From Verrucomicrobiota bacterium (GTDB lineage Bacteria > Verrucomicrobiota > Verrucomicrobiia > Opitutales > Seribacteraceae): DNA of 10,107 bases. The stretch is taken from positions 1-10,107 of the forward strand of contig JACNJI010000194.1 in assembly GCA_014382645.1 (NCBI GenBank). Direction: 5' to 3'. Positions 7,161 through 10,107 of the stretch are shown here, piece after piece (within the stretch, counting starts at the first letter, position 1; each line of letters begins with the position of its first letter). The notes below the pieces were generated by a model. It saw only the letters and a program-made list of their open reading frames with translations. It searched no databases and was not told the origin of the DNA. A program made the position numbers and the translations under genes.

Positions 7161-8709
7161 ACTATTCTCCTCAGACGAACGTCGTTCGGCCGAGAACCTC
7201 TCAAGCTTGCTTGCCTGTAATCCCTTTACTCCCAAGCGACAAGAGTTGGAGAGAGCAATCTTGGGTCACGATTACGAGGACCCGAGTTCGCCAAACATCG
7301 GAGAACATAGCCGGCGTTTATTCAGTCCGAATCTAGTGAAACTAGGAGCGGCGGGAAAACTAGCCGACAAGGCTCGTGAAACCATCCTCCAACGCAAGGG
7401 TAAGGGAAAACTCCCGGCTAAGGACTTCACCCTCTATCGCGATCTCGCCTTCCTTGCCCTTTTCGACGAAGTGCGGGATTACTTCATCAAAAAAATCGAA
7501 CTGGCTCACGAACGCGAAACAGAAAGTGAAAACCACGGGGCCTTTTTCCGCACCTTCGCCAAACGTTTCTCCTGGTTCTTTCCCGAAAAAGAAAATCTAA
7601 CTCCCGTGGGATTTTCCGCACCCCACCTTTTCGCCCTGTTTTTTCAGGTCAGGCGCGCGTTTTTCCATATTTTCAATGCCATAGTCGGAAACTCTCCCGC
7701 ACTCGAAGCCCTACGTGCTCGAGTCTGGGAGTCTATTTTCACACACGACATGCTTCGCTACCTACGTTCTCTTTGTGGTCGTCTTGGAGACATTACCACG
7801 CTCATCAGCGGACCATCCGGCACAGGTAAGGAACTGGTGGCTCGCGCCATCGGCCTTTCGCGCTTCATTCCCTATGATGAAAAAACGGGCAGGTTCGCGT
7901 CGGACTTCCTTGCCGACTTCCATCCCATCAACTTGTCCGCTCTCTCCGAAACTCTTCTCGAGTCAGAATTGTTCGGGCATGCCAAGGGAGCCTTTACCGG
8001 AGCGCTCCAAAACAGGAAAGGCTACTTTGAAACCTGTGGAATGCATGGTTCCGTCTTCCTCGACGAAATTACCGAGACAAAACCGGAGGCTCAGGTAAAA
8101 CTTCTCCGCGTACTTCAGACCCGCCGTTTCCAGCGACTCGGGGAAGTTCAACCCACCCGATTCGAAGGCAAGGTGATCGCTGCCACAAACAGAGACCTTG
8201 CAGAGGAAATGAAGGCGGGACGATTCCGGGAGGATTTTTACTATCGTTTATGCGCTAACCGAATCAGCACTCCCTCACTAGAAGAGATACTGAGAGATTC
8301 GCCAGGCGAGCTCGAGCACCTCGTCGAATTCGTAGCCGGACGAGTAGCCGGTCTTGACGAAGCTTCTCCACTGGCTGATGAAACCTGCAATTGGATAAAT
8401 CGCAAACTCGGTTCGGACTACCCTTGGCCAGGCAATTTCCGAGAACTCCAGCAATGCGTCCGCAACATCCTCATTCATCGTGAATACCATCCGGAAGAGT
8501 TATCTATTCCCCATTCACAGGCAGAACTGCTTGCGAACGACTTCACTGAGGGTTCCATACCCCTCGAGGAACTACAAAGTCGCTACGTCACCCTTGTCTA
8601 CGCAAAGACTGGGAAGTACGAGGAAGTAGCTCGTCGACTCGGCATGGATCGCCGAACGGTAAAGAAGTACTTAGATGCGGAAATGCTTTCTACGCTTAAG
8701 GAAGAATAG
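7153..8709 (+). CDS. Sigma-54-dependent enhancer-binding activator with unrecognised N-terminal region
   Basis: The 518-residue protein has the full set of motifs of an AAA+ sigma-54 activator. Walker A is GPSGTGKE (220-227), the sigma-54-contacting loop is GAFTGA (279-284), Walker B is VFLDEI (301-306) and the arginine-finger region is FREDFYYRL (358-366). YPWPGNFRELQQCVRN follows, and a Fis-type helix-turn-helix (YEEVARRLGMDRRTVKKYL, about 489-508) forms the C-terminus. It should remodel sigma-54 RNA polymerase at promoters bound by this domain. The first 190 residues or so are not an evident receiver, PAS, GAF or FHA domain: there is no phospho-acceptor pattern, and the region is mostly charged and aromatic helices (KDFTLYRDLAFLALFDEVRD, FAKRFSWFFPE, PHLFALFFQVRRAFF). 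The stimulus is unknown. An AGTAGG sequence precedes the ATG. The gene is divergent from the acyltransferase operon, its natural candidate target by position. Confidence 0.88.
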   Translation: MTPLFSSDERRSAENLSSLLACNPFTPKRQELERAILGHDYEDPSSPNIGEHSRRLFSPNLVKLGAAGKLADKARETILQRKGKGKLPAKDFTLYRDLAFLALFDEVRDYFIKKIELAHERETESENHGAFFRTFAKRFSWFFPEKENLTPVGFSAPHLFALFFQVRRAFFHIFNAIVGNSPALEALRARVWESIFTHDMLRYLRSLCGRLGDITTLISGPSGTGKELVARAIGLSRFIPYDEKTGRFASDFLADFHPINLSALSETLLESELFGHAKGAFTGALQNRKGYFETCGMHGSVFLDEITETKPEAQVKLLRVLQTRRFQRLGEVQPTRFEGKVIAATNRDLAEEMKAGRFREDFYYRLCANRISTPSLEEILRDSPGELEHLVEFVAGRVAGLDEASPLADETCNWINRKLGSDYPWPGNFRELQQCVRNILIHREYHPEELSIPHSQAELLANDFTEGSIPLEELQSRYVTLVYAKTGKYEEVARRLGMDRRTVKKYLDAEMLSTLKEE

Positions 8710-8774
8710 CTTCGGAATTTCCAGTTTCGCGAAAGACCTCGCAGAATCAGTTCGGGAAAGATCGACTACCACCA
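8710..8774. other. Short convergent spacer
   Basis: Sixty-five bases separate two stop codons. TTTCGCGAAA (8725-8734) is a perfect ten-base palindrome but has no loop or following T run, so I do not call a terminator. Nothing else is seen here. Confidence 0.3.
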
Positions 8775-10107
8775 TCAATTCGCAGTAAGGCCGTCAGGGT
8801 CTTCCTTCGCGGGAGACTCAAAGGTCTGCAAAGCTTTGCCGTCCGCAATGTTCCATACGCGGAAAACGCCATCCTCGCCTCCTGCCACAGCAACCTTTCC
8901 ATTACGTGAGACGTCCCCGGCATGCATTACGTCGACAACCCCGGAAAGATCACGAACATTCCCCGGATTCCCCAGTGGCACGCGAATGACCTTGGCCTTC
9001 TTGTCGGCAGTGGTGATGAGAGCGTTGTCGCCATAGCCTACAAAACGAATGGAAGTTATCTCCTTGGTATAGCCGCCACCCTTGCCGGCTCGGTCACCGT
9101 TCACAACATTCCAGACCTTGATCTCCTTGTCCGCCCCGACACTTGCGAGAACCCGACCGTTAGCCTGAAGACTTACTCCCATGACATGGTGGGTATGACC
9201 TTCGAAAGAATGGACAAGCGCCCCGGTCTTGATTTCCGTGACACGGGCAAACTTGTCGGCAGCACCCGATGCCAAACGCTTACCGTCGCGGGAAAACTCG
9301 ATGGCATAAACGGTATCGCTGTGAACCCCGGGAAGATTATGGATCAATTTACCGTCTTCGAGATTCCAGACGAGTATTTCTCCGGTTCGGCTCGGATCAC
9401 CACCACCACTGGCGAGGTGTTTACCATCCGGACTGAAATCGAGGGAAGTTACGCGATTCACAATTGGAGAGGCTGCCTCTTCTCCGCCGAGAACCTTGCT
9501 CAATTCCCATTTTCCGAAAACATCCCACAAGGCGGAAGTATCTCCCTTGGCGACACAGAGGCTGCCGTCTTCAGTAAAAGCAAGAAAGTCCACTCCGGCC
9601 TCGCTTAATTCGATCGACTCAAGCGGTTGACCGTCACCCGCATTCCACACTTGAGCATATTTACCGTCACCCGCAGCATAGAGAACCGCACCATCAGGAG
9701 AAAAGCCTATGGTCCGCAAAAGAGTTTTGGCGGCAACAGCGAGAGTCTCCTTGGAAGCTTTGTTTTCATCGGTTTCTCGTTTCTCGTCATTTTCGGCAGA
9801 GGTCTTGAAACCTTGGTATTCCTTTTCCTTGGCCTCTGCCTTTACGAGGTCTTGGCCGGCACGCTTCAATTCGCGTTCGAACTGCGCTCGTGGATTTTCA
9901 ATATCAAGATATTCCTTTTCAGCCTTCGTCAAGGCAGCTTCCTTTGTCTTTGCGTCGGCGTCCGAGTCGGTTTTCGCCTTTTTTGAATCGTCTCGAAGTT
10001 TTTGGGCCTCGCCAAAGACCTTCTTGGTGTCCGCAAGAACCTTGGTCGCGTCGTCGCGCACCTTTCGGGCCTTGTCGGCAATCACTTTTTCGGCGACAGC
10101 CCTTTTC
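8775..10107 (-). CDS. WD40 beta-propeller protein with coiled-coil lead-in, N-terminus outside window
   Basis: The frame is open through the right edge; codons before the GTG at 10085 continue as KRAVAEK with no stop, so the start lies outside. About 443 residues are visible. The first 125 or so are rich in Lys, Glu, Asp and Ala with heptad-like spacing, indicating a long coiled coil. Then come about seven WD40-type blades (around 125-430), recognisable from IGFSPDG/AQVWN, LDFSPDGKHLASGG/ILVWN, IEFSRDGKRLASGA, LASVGADKEIKVWN and VAVAGGEDGVFRVWN, enough for one complete propeller. In planctomycetes and relatives, similar proteins carry a cytochrome c-like domain at the N-terminus and are exported; that part would lie beyond the edge and is not seen. 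Propellers of this kind usually serve as binding platforms. The gene converges on the activator at 65 bases. Confidence 0.85.
   Translation of the reverse strand, partial: KRAVAEKVIADKARKVRDDATKVLADTKKVFGEAQKLRDDSKKAKTDSDADAKTKEAALTKAEKEYLDIENPRAQFERELKRAGQDLVKAEAKEKEYQGFKTSAENDEKRETDENKASKETLAVAAKTLLRTIGFSPDGAVLYAAGDGKYAQVWNAGDGQPLESIELSEAGVDFLAFTEDGSLCVAKGDTSALWDVFGKWELSKVLGGEEAASPIVNRVTSLDFSPDGKHLASGGGDPSRTGEILVWNLEDGKLIHNLPGVHSDTVYAIEFSRDGKRLASGAADKFARVTEIKTGALVHSFEGHTHHVMGVSLQANGRVLASVGADKEIKVWNVVNGDRAGKGGGYTKEITSIRFVGYGDNALITTADKKAKVIRVPLGNPGNVRDLSGVVDVMHAGDVSRNGKVAVAGGEDGVFRVWNIADGKALQTFESPAKEDPDGLTAN

Noticed and set aside
8922..9608. Long plus-strand reading frame of 228 residues
   Set aside because: It lies opposite the clearly coding WD40 gene and is a shadow frame with no recognisable domain.

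Overview
This window looks like chromosomal DNA from a Gram-negative bacterium of the Planctomycetes-Verrucomicrobia-Lentisphaerae group. The group assignment is inference from gene content: LamG-domain and heparinase-like secreted proteins, a coiled-coil plus seven-bladed WD40 protein of the planctomycete type, an OlsF-like double acyltransferase and a sigma-54 activator. No rRNA, tRNA, CRISPR array, insertion sequence or phage gene was seen.

Left part (1-4230), carbohydrate-related and partly decayed. A secreted LamG-domain protein runs off the left edge on the minus strand (1-1366). Upstream of it is a short broken delta-60-repeat gene (1438-1721, minus). Its ATG overlaps the stop of a heparinase/alginate-lyase-like gene (1718-2824, minus) that seems to keep only its N-terminal half. 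Facing away from these, an AraC-type regulator (3017-3934, plus) overlaps by 4 bases a small thioredoxin-like Rdx (SelW-family) gene (3931-4230, plus). The AraC gene lies next to the lyase and may control it in response to a sugar. This part reads as more AT-rich than the right half and carries the damaged genes, as expected for an accessory region.

Right part (4256-10107), intact genes. A two-gene minus-strand operon holds an OlsF-like bifunctional acyltransferase (6924 to 5029) and, 20 bases downstream, a lipoprotein of unknown role (5008 to 4256). Divergent from it across a 228-base AT-rich spacer is a sigma-54 enhancer-binding protein (7153-8709, plus) with complete AAA+ motifs and a Fis-type helix-turn-helix, but an N-terminal region that I do not recognise as a standard sensor domain. 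It converges on a WD40 protein (8775 to beyond 10107, minus) whose N-terminus lies outside the window.

The points most worth a second look are the linked lesions at 1438-1824, the aminolipid-type acyltransferase divergent from an activator with an unfamiliar sensor region, and the AraC/Rdx overlap. I see no convincing wholly new multi-gene system.
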